Of a DNA stretch of 64,000 nt, positions 17,786 to 25,593 are shown one piece after another. The DNA is taken from positions 165,426 to 229,425 of the forward strand of contig JAFDZA010000025.1 of the NCBI GenBank assembly GCA_018267135.1, given 5' to 3'. Numbering within the stretch: the stretch's first letter is position 1; the number at the start of each line of letters is the position of its first letter. The DNA is from Bacteroidota bacterium. GTDB taxonomy: Bacteria > Bacteroidota > Bacteroidia > Cytophagales > Cyclobacteriaceae. The notes beneath the pieces are model-generated. The model did not search any database and was not told the DNA's origin. It saw only the letters and a list, made by a program, of their open reading frames with translations. Made by a program: the position numbers and the translations under genes.

Positions 17786-18736
17786 TTACCAGCCTCCGCT
17801 GCTCCCGCCTCCGCCAAAACTGCCACCGCCTCCCGAGAAACTACTGCCTCCAGAAAAGCTACTCCCCCCGGAGCCTGAAATAAACCCTCCCCACCCACTG
17901 CTTCCTCCATAGCTGCCGCCTGCTTGGGGCGAGCCCCATTGCTTTATTTGTTTTTTACCCCAGGCTGTTCGGCCCATTATTATTTTAGCTATCGGCATAC
18001 CGATTATGTAGATCGCTGCCAACACTTTTCCTGCAGCAACTCCTACGGAAACCCACGGGAACAGTATCCAAAACGGAATCAGAAAAAAATACATACCCCA
18101 ACTCATGCAACCGGATGAAAAAAGGGTTAAAACAGTAAATACACCCAGAATCAAAAAAATAAAAATTCCTGTAAAAATTCTCTCCTGCCAGGTACGTTCA
18201 CCTGTGGGAGTGGCTTCGTCTGCTTTATATTCTCCGGCTATGGCTTTCATCATTCCGGTAACTCCGGCTTTTACACCTTCATCGTAATTTCCTCGTTTAA
18301 ACTCGGGCGCTATTTCATTCCGGATAATGCGATTACATTGAGCATCGGTTAGTGCTCCCTCCAATCCTTGCCCTGTTTCGATGCGCATTTTCCGATCATC
18401 TACCGCTATCAGGAGCAAGGCTCCGTTGTCTTTTCCCTTTTGTCCTAACTTCCATTTTTCGGCCACTTTGAGCGAGTAATTTTCCAGTACTTCTCCTTCC
18501 AGCGAAGCAACTATAAGGATCGCTATTTGGTTAGAAGTAGAGTCTTCATATCCTTTGAGTTCTTTCTCCAGTTGGTCAATAGTAGCTTGTTGAAGAACGT
18601 GAGCCTCATCGTGTATGCGTTGGCCCCATAGTTCGGGTATAGGTTTTTGAGCTTTGGCTGCAATCCCGGTAAAAAAAAGTAATAGAAATAAAACAGCTCC
18701 TTGTTTTAGGGAGAAGGACGAATAGTGTAACATCAT
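17786..18736 (-). CDS. TPM domain-containing membrane protein (YgcG-like)
   Basis: A 316-residue protein: signal peptide (cleaved near IAAKAQ), TPM domain (~35-165; 'RIHDEAHVLQQATIDQLE', 'NQIAILIVASLEGE', 'KDNGALLLIAVDDRKMRIETGQGLEG'), then two membrane helices (~188-245) and a Gly/Ser-rich tail of about 45 residues. TPM (repeat domain of Psb27-related proteins) folds have been linked to phosphatase activity and membrane-protein maintenance; the bacterial role is unsettled. The tail has low complexity, which is normal for this family. It is the last of three TPM genes running in the same direction, 44 bp after its neighbour. Confidence 0.88.
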   Translation of the reverse strand: MMLHYSSFSLKQGAVLFLLLFFTGIAAKAQKPIPELWGQRIHDEAHVLQQATIDQLEKELKGYEDSTSNQIAILIVASLEGEVLENYSLKVAEKWKLGQKGKDNGALLLIAVDDRKMRIETGQGLEGALTDAQCNRIIRNEIAPEFKRGNYDEGVKAGVTGMMKAIAGEYKADEATPTGERTWQERIFTGIFIFLILGVFTVLTLFSSGCMSWGMYFFLIPFWILFPWVSVGVAAGKVLAAIYIIGMPIAKIIMGRTAWGKKQIKQWGSPQAGGSYGGSSGWGGFISGSGGSSFSGGSSFSGGGGSFGGGGSSGGW

Positions 18737-18780
18737 CTTACCGATTGATTTTAGGTATCTATTTTGGTTGCTTCAATGTA

Positions 18781-19554
18781 TTACCATGAATCGCTTGAGC
18801 CCCCTCCGCCAAAACTGCCCCCTCCGCCATAATCACGATCATACCCTGAGCCTGAATTGCGGCCGCCCATCCCCATCAACATACCCGCTGCCCAAAAGCC
18901 CCCTAACCCGCCACCACCTTTGCGCGAGGCTATAATTAAAATAAGGATTATAACGAAAAAAGGTATCCAAGATGTGCGGCCTCCTTTTTTATGTTGAAGA
19001 GGATTTGTGTTAACATACTGCCCTTTAATCGCCTTTTTTATTGAAACAACGCCTGCTATTACTCCGCCCTCGTAGTCGCCCTGACGAAACCGTGGCGCAA
19101 TCTCATTGCGGTTGATACGACTAGACAACGCATCGGTCAGTACGCCTTCTAACCCTTGGCCTACTTCTATACGTACCCGCCTGTCTTTAATGGCTACAAT
19201 AAGCAACACTCCGTTGTCATTTTCTTTGGTTCCTATTTTCCAAGCATCGGCCACACGAATGCCATAGGCACTGATATCCTCTCCTTCCAGCGAAGGAATG
19301 ATGAGAACGGCTATTTGATTGGATGTAGAATCGCGCTCGGCTTTTAAAAAAGTTTCCAGTTGTGCGCGGGCTTGTGCAGAAAGCACCCCCGCTTCATCGT
19401 GCACCCATACGCCTCCATGATCGGGAATTTTCAGTTGGGCTACAGTTGTCTTCGGCCATAGCAATAAGCAAAATAGCAGCCCATAACCTGAAACTGAAAA
19501 CCGGAAACCAAGTCTTTTCATGAATATCGTTTGGATCATTCGCAATTGATTCAT
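18781..19554 (-). CDS. TPM domain-containing membrane protein (YgcG-like), paralogue
   Basis: A 257-residue paralogue of the gene that follows it. It has a hydrophobic signal (~15-40), TPM domain (~45-170; 'WVHDEAGVLSAQARAQLE', 'NQIAVLIIPSLEGEDIS', 'IKDRRVRIEVGQGLEG'), one membrane helix (~190-210) and a Gly-rich tail ending in GGSSDSW. The start ATG overlaps the upstream stop as ATGA, which argues for translation coupled to the gene before it; an alternative start at the internal MKRLGF (19521) would give a more classical signal peptide. The two YgcG-like genes probably arose by tandem duplication. Confidence 0.87.
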   Translation of the reverse strand: MNQLRMIQTIFMKRLGFRFSVSGYGLLFCLLLWPKTTVAQLKIPDHGGVWVHDEAGVLSAQARAQLETFLKAERDSTSNQIAVLIIPSLEGEDISAYGIRVADAWKIGTKENDNGVLLIVAIKDRRVRIEVGQGLEGVLTDALSSRINRNEIAPRFRQGDYEGGVIAGVVSIKKAIKGQYVNTNPLQHKKGGRTSWIPFFVIILILIIASRKGGGGLGGFWAAGMLMGMGGRNSGSGYDRDYGGGGSFGGGGSSDSW

Positions 19555-20219
19555 TCTACTCTCAAATCATCTTTCAACTCATTTACATCATCGGCTGTTT
19601 TGAGAAATCCTTTTTCGAGGAGGATCTCACCACAGCGCAATATGGCTGATTCCATACCGCGCAGCACATGGCCCATCCGGATGTTTTGAATAATTCCCCG
19701 CACCATGTTATCCCATTCTTTTTGCTCTACCACTTTACTAATGCCGCTGTCGGCAATTACCATTACTTCTTTTTCAAAAAAAGAAATGAAGATCATAATG
19801 CCGGTGCGATGCCGTGTATTAAAAACCTCCTCCTGTAAGAAAGCCGTTTCTGCCCGCTGGCGTGTCATCCGATCTAAATGCTGCTGGCTTATAAAAAGAC
19901 GTTGCACCCCGGGGATATAGTGCGATGCCGATGCCCCCAGCAAACAGGCAATAACAATCATTAAAAATATTAATAACGGGTCGCGATCATAAATGCCAAG
20001 TAGTTTTGATGCTCCGTGCAAATACCGGTCGAACAAAATGATAAGCCAATAAGCTAACGCCCCGGCCACCAATGCCGCCCGATAATTTCCTACCGAATAA
20101 ACTCCGCTTTTTTCTACAAACACAGGCACAATCTCACCCGAGATTTTACTCTCGGCCTGGCGCACAGCCTCTTTGATGCGCTCAAGGTCTTGTGTTGAAA
20201 ATCGTTTTTGAAGCGACAT
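19551..20219 (-). CDS. TPM domain-containing protein
   Basis: A 222-residue protein when started at MSLQKRFSTQ; an upstream in-frame ATG (20258) would add 13 non-conserved residues and would lie at the probable promoter. It has two membrane helices (~45-65 and ~75-100) after a short N-terminal part, then a TPM-type domain ('VFNTRHRTGIMIFISFFEKEVMVIADSGI'). It resembles the short TPM protein that commonly partners YgcG-like proteins in Bacteroidota operons. Those operons normally begin with lemA; no lemA gene is seen here. Its stop overlaps the next start (ATGA). Confidence 0.85.
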   Translation of the reverse strand: MSLQKRFSTQDLERIKEAVRQAESKISGEIVPVFVEKSGVYSVGNYRAALVAGALAYWLIILFDRYLHGASKLLGIYDRDPLLIFLMIVIACLLGASASHYIPGVQRLFISQQHLDRMTRQRAETAFLQEEVFNTRHRTGIMIFISFFEKEVMVIADSGISKVVEQKEWDNMVRGIIQNIRMGHVLRGMESAILRCGEILLEKGFLKTADDVNELKDDLRVE

Positions 20220-20378
20220 AACTCTTGTTTTAAGTTGTGTAAAGGTAGTGTTTGGCATTTGTATTTCTAACAGGATTTTAAAAACCAGAATAGGCTTTGT
20301 AAGAAATACCGTTTATCAAATACACTCCTTTTTGATGTTCTCCTTTTGTATTTTTCACTATTCAAAAAAATTGACTTT

Positions 20379-22535
20379 ATGAAAAGGCTTATACCCGTGC
20401 TGTTGGCGCTGGTGGTACTTTCTGCCTCCGCCCAAACCAAAAAAAACATTGTTGCTTCCGACCTGATGAAGATCGCGACCACCAGCCATATTCAGATTTC
20501 GCCCGATGGAAGCAAGGCTGTAACCGTTGTGATCCGCAAGACGGTAAAAAATGAAAATGACTATTCCTACACACGCCAGTTATATGAGCTCGATCTTACC
20601 GGAAAAGACCAGCCGCTTCAACTCACCTTTGGCGACAAAAACGATGGCCAGCCGCAGTGGAGCCCGGACGGAAAACAAATTGCGTTTGTTCGTGCCGATG
20701 GCGATAAATCGCAAATATGGATTTTGCCCCTGACCGGGGGCGAAGCACACGTACTCACAAAAGCCGAGTTTGGGGCAACCAACCCTCGGTGGTCGCCCGA
20801 TGGAAAAAAGATTTTATACAGCTCTTCCTTTCCCGGCTATGCGATAGCTGGAAAAATAACCTGGCCCGATGAGCGCCCCGGGCGCACACCAGGCGATGAA
20901 CCCAATTTTAAAAACATGAAGCCAGATGAAAAAAAGAAAATAAACACCTCGCCCGATGGCAACCTGACCGACTTGCGCGCCTGGCTGGCCAGAAATGCGA
21001 GTGAGAATAATCCGCGCGTACTAACCCGGCAAAACATTCAGGGCGAGATGAATTTACAACCTGATGAAAATTTTACTCATTTATTTTTGATTTCTGTAAA
21101 TGGCGATGATAAAGCTGTTCAACTAACGGGTGGGTTTCAAAATTTCAATAATGCCGAATGGGCGCCCGATGGGAAAAAAATTATTTGCGACTCAAAAGTT
21201 AATTCCGTTCATCCCGATCGGGAACGCGATACCGACTTATGGACAGTAGATATAGAAACCAAGCAATTAAAATATCTTTTGCACTGGGATGGATACTCCA
21301 TCGGCAATGCAAAATTTTCGCCCGATGGTCTTTCTATTTCGTTCTTTGCCCACACCACCAACGGACGGTTCTACGCCCAATCGATCTTAGCCTCCGCTAC
21401 GGCCAACGGAGAAAAAGCTACGCTGCTTACACAAGCGCTCGACCGTGATGCTGCGCAAGCTATCTGGGCAGCCGATTCAAAAACAATTTATTTTACAGCT
21501 CAAACCGAAGGCGATGTACCGCTGTACAGCATTCCGGCCAAAGGCGGATCCATTACTAAACTTACCGGCCGTGGCCTTGGAGTGAACGACTTTGATGTAA
21601 AGGGCGATAAAATTGTTTATGCCCTTACCGAAACAAAAAATCCGTGGGAAATTTATTTGTATTCGCTGAAAGACAAATCCAACAAACCCCTTACAAAACT
21701 TAATGAAGATTGGGTGAGCGAACGCACCGTGGTTGCCCCTAAAGAATTTTGGTTTACCCGGCCCGATGGAACCAAAGTACAGTATTGGGTAATGGAGCCG
21801 GCCGGAAAAAAAGAAGGTGTAAAATATCCCACGATCTTAAACATACACGGAGGGCCATCGGCCATGTGGGGGCCCGGAGTTTTTTCAATGTGGCATGAGT
21901 ATCAGTTGGAAAACAGTTGGGGGTATGGCATCGTTTATTGCAACCCGCGCGGCAGTGGCGGCTATGGCGATAAGTTTAAACGAGCCAACTTTAAAGATTG
22001 GGGAACCGGCCCGGCCGGAGACATTCTTGCCGCACTCGATGAAGCCTTAAAAAATAATGCGTGGATTGACAAAGATCAACTCTTTGTAGAAGGTGGCAGC
22101 TATGCCGGCTACATGGTGGCGTGGATCGTAGGCCACGACCATCGTTTCAAAGCTGCCAATGCGCAACGGGGCGTGTACGATCTAAGCACTTTTCTGGGCG
22201 AAGGAAATGCCTGGCGCCTGGTGCCCGAACATTTTGGCGGTTATCCGTGGGAAAAAGAAACGCAATCCCTGCTCGATTTTAATTCTCCGCTTACTTATGT
22301 AAACAACATTAACACTCCGTTGCTTATCATCCATGGCGACCAAGATTTGCGCACGGGAGTTATTCAATCGGAGATGCTCTATAAAAGTTTGAAGATTTTA
22401 AACAAGCCGGTAGAATACATTCGCTATCCCAAAGAAGGGCACGAACTTACCCGCAGCGGCAACCCCGGGCGGATGATGGATCATTTAATGCGAGTGATTG
22501 AATTCTTTGAACGGTATGCCCGGCATCCGAATTAA
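20379..22535 (+). CDS. S9 family prolyl oligopeptidase (dipeptidyl/acylaminoacyl peptidase-like)
   Basis: A 718-residue secreted peptidase, started at MKRLIPVLLA because it gives a clean signal peptide (cleavage near ASAQ); an upstream ATG at 20346 would only add 11 residues. The N-terminal ~450 residues form a TolB/PD40-type beta-propeller with repeated SPDGK blades. The C-terminal alpha/beta-hydrolase domain has the oxyanion region NIHGGPSAMWG, nucleophile Ser in GGSYAGYM, Asp in HGDQDLRTG and His in KEGHELT. The enzyme would cleave short peptides, possibly acylated ones, in the periplasm. It is monocistronic: the gene upstream is divergent and downstream begins a decayed island. Confidence 0.93.
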   Translation: MKRLIPVLLALVVLSASAQTKKNIVASDLMKIATTSHIQISPDGSKAVTVVIRKTVKNENDYSYTRQLYELDLTGKDQPLQLTFGDKNDGQPQWSPDGKQIAFVRADGDKSQIWILPLTGGEAHVLTKAEFGATNPRWSPDGKKILYSSSFPGYAIAGKITWPDERPGRTPGDEPNFKNMKPDEKKKINTSPDGNLTDLRAWLARNASENNPRVLTRQNIQGEMNLQPDENFTHLFLISVNGDDKAVQLTGGFQNFNNAEWAPDGKKIICDSKVNSVHPDRERDTDLWTVDIETKQLKYLLHWDGYSIGNAKFSPDGLSISFFAHTTNGRFYAQSILASATANGEKATLLTQALDRDAAQAIWAADSKTIYFTAQTEGDVPLYSIPAKGGSITKLTGRGLGVNDFDVKGDKIVYALTETKNPWEIYLYSLKDKSNKPLTKLNEDWVSERTVVAPKEFWFTRPDGTKVQYWVMEPAGKKEGVKYPTILNIHGGPSAMWGPGVFSMWHEYQLENSWGYGIVYCNPRGSGGYGDKFKRANFKDWGTGPAGDILAALDEALKNNAWIDKDQLFVEGGSYAGYMVAWIVGHDHRFKAANAQRGVYDLSTFLGEGNAWRLVPEHFGGYPWEKETQSLLDFNSPLTYVNNINTPLLIIHGDQDLRTGVIQSEMLYKSLKILNKPVEYIRYPKEGHELTRSGNPGRMMDHLMRVIEFFERYARHPN

Positions 22536-22605
22536 TAATACGTATTCTTTTGCTACCTATTTTAGCCCAAATTATGCAATAGAAAATCTATTTGCATGAT
22601 TGACG

Positions 22606-22656
22606 AATGAAAATCAATAACCCATGAAGATAAAATACCCAATGGTGATTTTCATT
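22606..22656. repeat. 11-bp perfect inverted repeat at the edge of the accessory island
   Basis: AATGAAAATCA (22606-22616) and its exact reverse complement TGATTTTCATT (22646-22656) are separated by 29 bases. A nearby imperfect palindrome, GTTACACCTTGACAAGG, follows at about 22663. There is no T-run, so a terminator is unlikely. The position between the peptidase gene and the transposase remnant suggests scar sequence of a mobile element. Confidence 0.4.
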
Positions 22657-22663
22657 GTCAGGG

Positions 22664-22856
22664 TTACACCTTGACAAGGTTAACGTTTCCGTCAGAGGTT
22701 ACAGAAGGATGGAGGATTATAACAATTATCGTCCTCATAACAGCCTCCCTGGCAAAAGCCCTGTGATGTTGAAACATGGACAACATCAGTATTACAATGA
22801 TTATGAAAATAATAAAAGTCTATTTTTGGACTGTACTAAAAGGGGGATGCTTACAA
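22664..22856 (+). mobile_element. IS3-family transposase C-terminal remnant with right terminus
   Basis: The segment MEDYNNYRPHNSLPGKSP is the typical end of the IS3-family OrfB integrase domain. Just before it, a different frame reads SEVTEGW, which would continue the same protein, so the remnant carries a frameshift as well as loss of everything upstream. About 30 bp after the conserved tail the DNA reads TGGACTGTACTAAAAGGG and then ATGCTTACA, which looks like an IS3-type right inverted repeat ending in ACA near 22855. The left end of the element and the DDE catalytic core are missing, so it cannot move by itself. Confidence 0.6.
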
Positions 22857-23384
22857 CACATCTGTACAAATAGTGCTACTGGAACAACAGGGGGAACCGC
22901 ACTACCTTCAATATTTCAGTTAGTATCAAACGATGTTGCAGGTTACAATACAACAATACCTATATTCGCTTACGAATGGTTAAATTTCTCATTGTACTTT
23001 CCTCAATATACTTTTTATGGTGGCGTTTTTAGTGATGCAGGTAGATCAACATTACTTAACTCAAACAACCGAACTTTACAACCATCCGTTGACAATAACG
23101 TTTTGATTGCTGGCACTTTAAAAAACACTGTAAACTTAGCTCGTTCAGATATACATCCAACAACTTTTATTGAAGTACCTAAGACAGACATAATCAACAT
23201 TATTAATTATACTATTCAAGGACAAACAAAACTTGGTTTTAGAAACGGTGTTGATCCACCATTTGATAATAAACCTTTAACAGGAACAGAATATAAAACT
23301 GTTAGTGGAACTCAGTACATGTATAAGGGTTTAGGAAACACTGCAGATGTCTTTTTATATCTTCGTCAAAAAAACTTGATATAA
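22776..23384 (+). CDS. Orphan hypothetical ORF, apparently 5'-truncated by the IS3 remnant
   Basis: The open frame is 202 codons, but its first ~27 codons (up to about 22855) lie inside the IS3 remnant and its terminal repeat, so the native start has probably been lost. I do not recognise the remaining ~175 residues. They are rich in Asn, Thr and Tyr, have no cysteine pair or catalytic motif I can name, and end in 'LYLRQKNLI'. Base composition is more AT-rich than in neighbouring genes, which suggests foreign origin. A strong stem-loop terminator begins just after the stop codon, suggesting that the 3' end is original. Whether it is still expressed is unknown. Confidence 0.4.
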   Translation: MDNISITMIMKIIKVYFWTVLKGGCLQHICTNSATGTTGGTALPSIFQLVSNDVAGYNTTIPIFAYEWLNFSLYFPQYTFYGGVFSDAGRSTLLNSNNRTLQPSVDNNVLIAGTLKNTVNLARSDIHPTTFIEVPKTDIINIINYTIQGQTKLGFRNGVDPPFDNKPLTGTEYKTVSGTQYMYKGLGNTADVFLYLRQKNLI

Positions 23385-23385
23385 A

Positions 23386-23411
23386 AAAAGCCGTCATTTC
23401 TGACGGCTTTT
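23386..23411. terminator. Bidirectional intrinsic terminator
   Basis: A perfect 11-bp stem, AAAAGCCGTCA / TGACGGCTTTT, with a TTTC loop, lies between the convergent orphan ORF (+) and lipoprotein gene (-). A-rich and T-rich flanks on both sides would supply the U-run in either direction. Confidence 0.85.
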
Positions 23412-23433
23412 AAAAGAAAGGTTTGGGTTGAAT

Positions 23434-23970
23434 TTATTGTCTTGTAAATTTGAAAAGAAGTGTGTAGCCAGAACCTGCCGAAGTTACAACTCCATCACTT
23501 ACAATATTAGCAAGAATAGTTGTTGATGTGATGTTTTTAGATTTAACTTGATAAACAGTAAGTACATTACTACTGATTGCATCGCTGATCGTAAGATTGA
23601 CCGATTTATCAGAATTGAGGGTTGGTGTTACTTTAATTTTTGCAGTTGCTGTAAAACAATTATTTGATTCGGATGCTGTGCCATCAGAATTGTATGTGTA
23701 ATTAAACTCAGGAGTAAGTAGTAACCAATTTGTGTTTGCAAAACCAGCAGTATAAAGCTCTGCTCTACCACAGTTGCTGGTTGTTGCGCTTTTGCTCGGA
23801 GATATTTGAGCTACCGTAACGCTGGTAAACTTCCAAACCCCTGTCATTGCAGCCTTAACGCTATCAAGAGCGGTTTTTTGGGCTTGTGTAGGTGTAGGAT
23901 CGTTTTTTGAACAACTTGCAAGGATTACAACAGCTACTGCCATAATCACTGATAAAATGTAATTTTTCAT
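23434..23970 (-). CDS. Hypothetical lipoprotein, possibly lipocalin-like
   Basis: A 178-residue protein when started at MKNYILSVIM; an upstream ATG (23991) adds seven polar residues. The signal peptide ends in a lipobox (ILASC), so the mature protein is probably lipid-anchored. The body contains 'GVWKFTSVTVAQ', 'NYTYNSDGTASESNNC' and 'TLLFKFTRQ', spacing that resembles the small lipocalin-like lipoproteins common in Bacteroidota; this is a resemblance, not a firm family assignment. Two cysteines in the body (SNCGRAEL and SNNCFTA) could form a disulfide. It sits in the accessory island and shares the bidirectional terminator with the orphan ORF. Confidence 0.65.
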   Translation of the reverse strand: MKNYILSVIMAVAVVILASCSKNDPTPTQAQKTALDSVKAAMTGVWKFTSVTVAQISPSKSATTSNCGRAELYTAGFANTNWLLLTPEFNYTYNSDGTASESNNCFTATAKIKVTPTLNSDKSVNLTISDAISSNVLTVYQVKSKNITSTTILANIVSDGVVTSAGSGYTLLFKFTRQ

Positions 23971-23997
23971 ATTTTTAAAATCATTCTTCATCTCTGT

Positions 23998-24267
23998 TCA
24001 AGGGAATTTTGACATCACAGCAATACTCCCATTTAATATTCTGAACCTATTAAAGAAGAATTGTGCCGCATCTGGGATTAATGCGCATTCATTTGTTTCT
24101 TCCACGAAGAACGGTGGGTTTAACGATGTAGTCTTCCGAAGAGTAAAATACTGGTATAACTCTTTAGTTTCACCAACAAACAGAAGTCCCTTCCTCCGAA
24201 GACAATAATTCAATACTGTGTTTAAATCTATTTCCTCAGTTAGAGGATAACACGTTTTACATTTCAT
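23998..24267 (-). CDS. Small hypothetical ORF in accessory island
   Basis: An open frame of 89 codons beginning MKCKTCYPL and ending SKFP. It lies just upstream of, and in the same direction as, the lipoprotein gene, with 6-27 bp between them depending on the lipoprotein start. It has an N-terminal CxxC and two further cysteines but no recognisable domain or signal peptide. The opposite strand carries no competing long frame. It may be a real small gene, or a chance frame in decayed DNA; I cannot tell. Confidence 0.3.
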   Translation of the reverse strand: MKCKTCYPLTEEIDLNTVLNYCLRRKGLLFVGETKELYQYFTLRKTTSLNPPFFVEETNECALIPDAAQFFFNRFRILNGSIAVMSKFP

Positions 24268-24375
24268 AGAGTTTTTGTTAGGTAATTACTCTCCTTCGTA
24301 AATCCCCCAATCAAGAGGTAACTGAAAACCCAAAAATATTTTAGCTACTTTAACCAAACTCACTTTACTAAGCCA

Positions 24376-24558
24376 TTGAACCGAAGCGATAACATCTTGA
24401 GCCTCGAAACATCAGCGATAGTTGAAGCCATCAAGGCGGGAAGCGAAAAAATCCTTTTACAGTTTTATGAAACCTATTGTGATGAATTTGTGAGCTGGGC
24501 TATCCGCAACCATCAGGTATCGGTGAGGAAGCCAAAGTGCAAAATCCGGTGTAAATGA
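24376..24558 (+). pseudogene. Truncated ECF-type RNA polymerase sigma factor
   Basis: The 60-codon frame starts MNRSDNILSL and reads 'AIKAGSEKILLQFYETYCDE', then FVSWAIRNHQVS, which matches the start of region 2 of Bacteroidota ECF sigma factors. After NHQVS the frame departs from the family pattern. The -1 frame reads E-E-A-K at this point, which fits the expected continuation, so a frameshift is likely. Soon after, the sequence runs into IS21-like terminal repeats and all of the remaining sigma domains (rest of region 2 and region 4) are missing. The fragment cannot be functional. Confidence 0.6.
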
Positions 24559-24587
24559 CCACCTGTTTCCGGGGCAAAGCGAAACCT
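24545..24587. mobile_element. IS21-like terminal repeat remnant
   Basis: Two related 20-bp units, TCCGGTGTAAATGACCACCT and TCCGGGGCAAAGCGAAACCT, lie in tandem with a 23-bp period. This pattern, with CCGG-nG-AAAGTGACCACCT-like units, is what I know from the ends of IS21-family elements in Bacteroidota. No istA or istB coding sequence is nearby, so only an end or a scar is left. It abuts the broken sigma-factor gene. The following ~150 bp up to coaX show nothing I can identify. Confidence 0.4.
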
Positions 24588-24736
24588 AATCTATAGTTTG
24601 CCTTGATATAAAACTTGCTATCCTGATTAACCCTCTTAAAAAAAGTCAATGGCTTGGTTAATATTCCCTGATCTGTAGGCAGATATACCTGAATAGTATA
24701 AAACAGTATCTGACAGCTGGATCGCTAAAATAATGA

Positions 24737-25501
24737 TCACCCTTTCACTTTTTCTGCCACCATTCGCAACCCATCTAAAGTGAGGTTCGGCTCAATGGCA
24801 TAAAAAAATCCGTTGAGGGAAGTGATCACTGCCGAAAGCCCGCCCGTGGCAATGGCGGGGCAGGGTTGACCCAGTTCTTCGCGTATTTTGGTTACCGTAT
24901 TTTTTACCAACCCCTCGTAGCCAAAAAGAATTCCCGACTGAATAGCCGAGACTGTATTTTTACCCAGTGCAGACGATGGCATTTCCAAGGGTACATCAAA
25001 TAGTTTGGCTGTGTTTTGAGCCAGCGAGCGGATGGCCGTTTTCAATCCGGGCACAATAGAAACTCCCAATATTTCGCCTTCGCCCGATACGGTGGTAAAC
25101 GTGAGGGCTGTACCAAAATCTACTACAACACATGTTTGCCGGTACGTAACGTAAGCGGCCATGGCATTGGCCACGAGATCGGAACCAATTTCAAACGGAT
25201 TTAGAATTTTTATCGGCAATTGGTTATAAACGGCCGCCCCGAGCAGGATGGGTTCTCGGCCAAAAAGGGTTATGGCAATCGTTTGGATTTTTTGGGTAAG
25301 CAAAGGCACCACACTGCTCACTACAATTTTTTCGGGTTTTGCCATAATCTGCGCTTCAAAAAAATAGTCGCGGATTTTTACGGCATAAAATAATTCGGGC
25401 TGATCGGGCTTCGAGGGGATTCGCCAAATGTGTTTCCAGGTATTCTCTGCATACACCCCCAGAGTAATATCGCTGTTGCCGATATCAATGGCGAGAAGCA
25501 T
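24737..25501 (-). CDS. coaX: Type III pantothenate kinase CoaX
   Basis: A 254-residue enzyme that phosphorylates pantothenate in the first step of coenzyme A synthesis. It shows the ASKHA fold motifs: N-terminal MLLAIDIGNSDITLG (phosphate 1), the central VVDFGTALTFT (phosphate 2) and 'GEILGVSIVPGLKTAIRSLA' (pantothenate site), then ATGGLSAVI (adenosine motif). Type III kinases need a monovalent cation and are not feedback-inhibited by CoA. The length is normal. In the same direction and 92 bp downstream of rho, but a terminator hairpin lies between them. Confidence 0.95.
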   Translation of the reverse strand: MLLAIDIGNSDITLGVYAENTWKHIWRIPSKPDQPELFYAVKIRDYFFEAQIMAKPEKIVVSSVVPLLTQKIQTIAITLFGREPILLGAAVYNQLPIKILNPFEIGSDLVANAMAAYVTYRQTCVVVDFGTALTFTTVSGEGEILGVSIVPGLKTAIRSLAQNTAKLFDVPLEMPSSALGKNTVSAIQSGILFGYEGLVKNTVTKIREELGQPCPAIATGGLSAVITSLNGFFYAIEPNLTLDGLRMVAEKVKG

Positions 25502-25530
25502 ACGTAAATTTTACAGGTTGATGTTGGTTT

Positions 25531-25563
25531 AAAAAAAATTAGCCAACGATTTCTCATTGGCTA
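25531..25563 (-). terminator. Intrinsic terminator downstream of rho
   Basis: Read on the minus strand, TAGCCAA and TTGGCTA form a stem around a GAAA-containing loop, flanked by AAAA and followed by a run of eight T. It lies 31 bp after the rho stop codon and before coaX. Confidence 0.75.
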
Positions 25564-25593
25564 TTTTATTCTTTTATCATCGGCCCGCTTTCA

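Noticed and set aside
17786..17930. Gly/Ser repeats at the end of the TPM gene as a possible tandem repeat element
   Set aside because: The repetition comes from the low-complexity tail that is normal in YgcG-like proteins.
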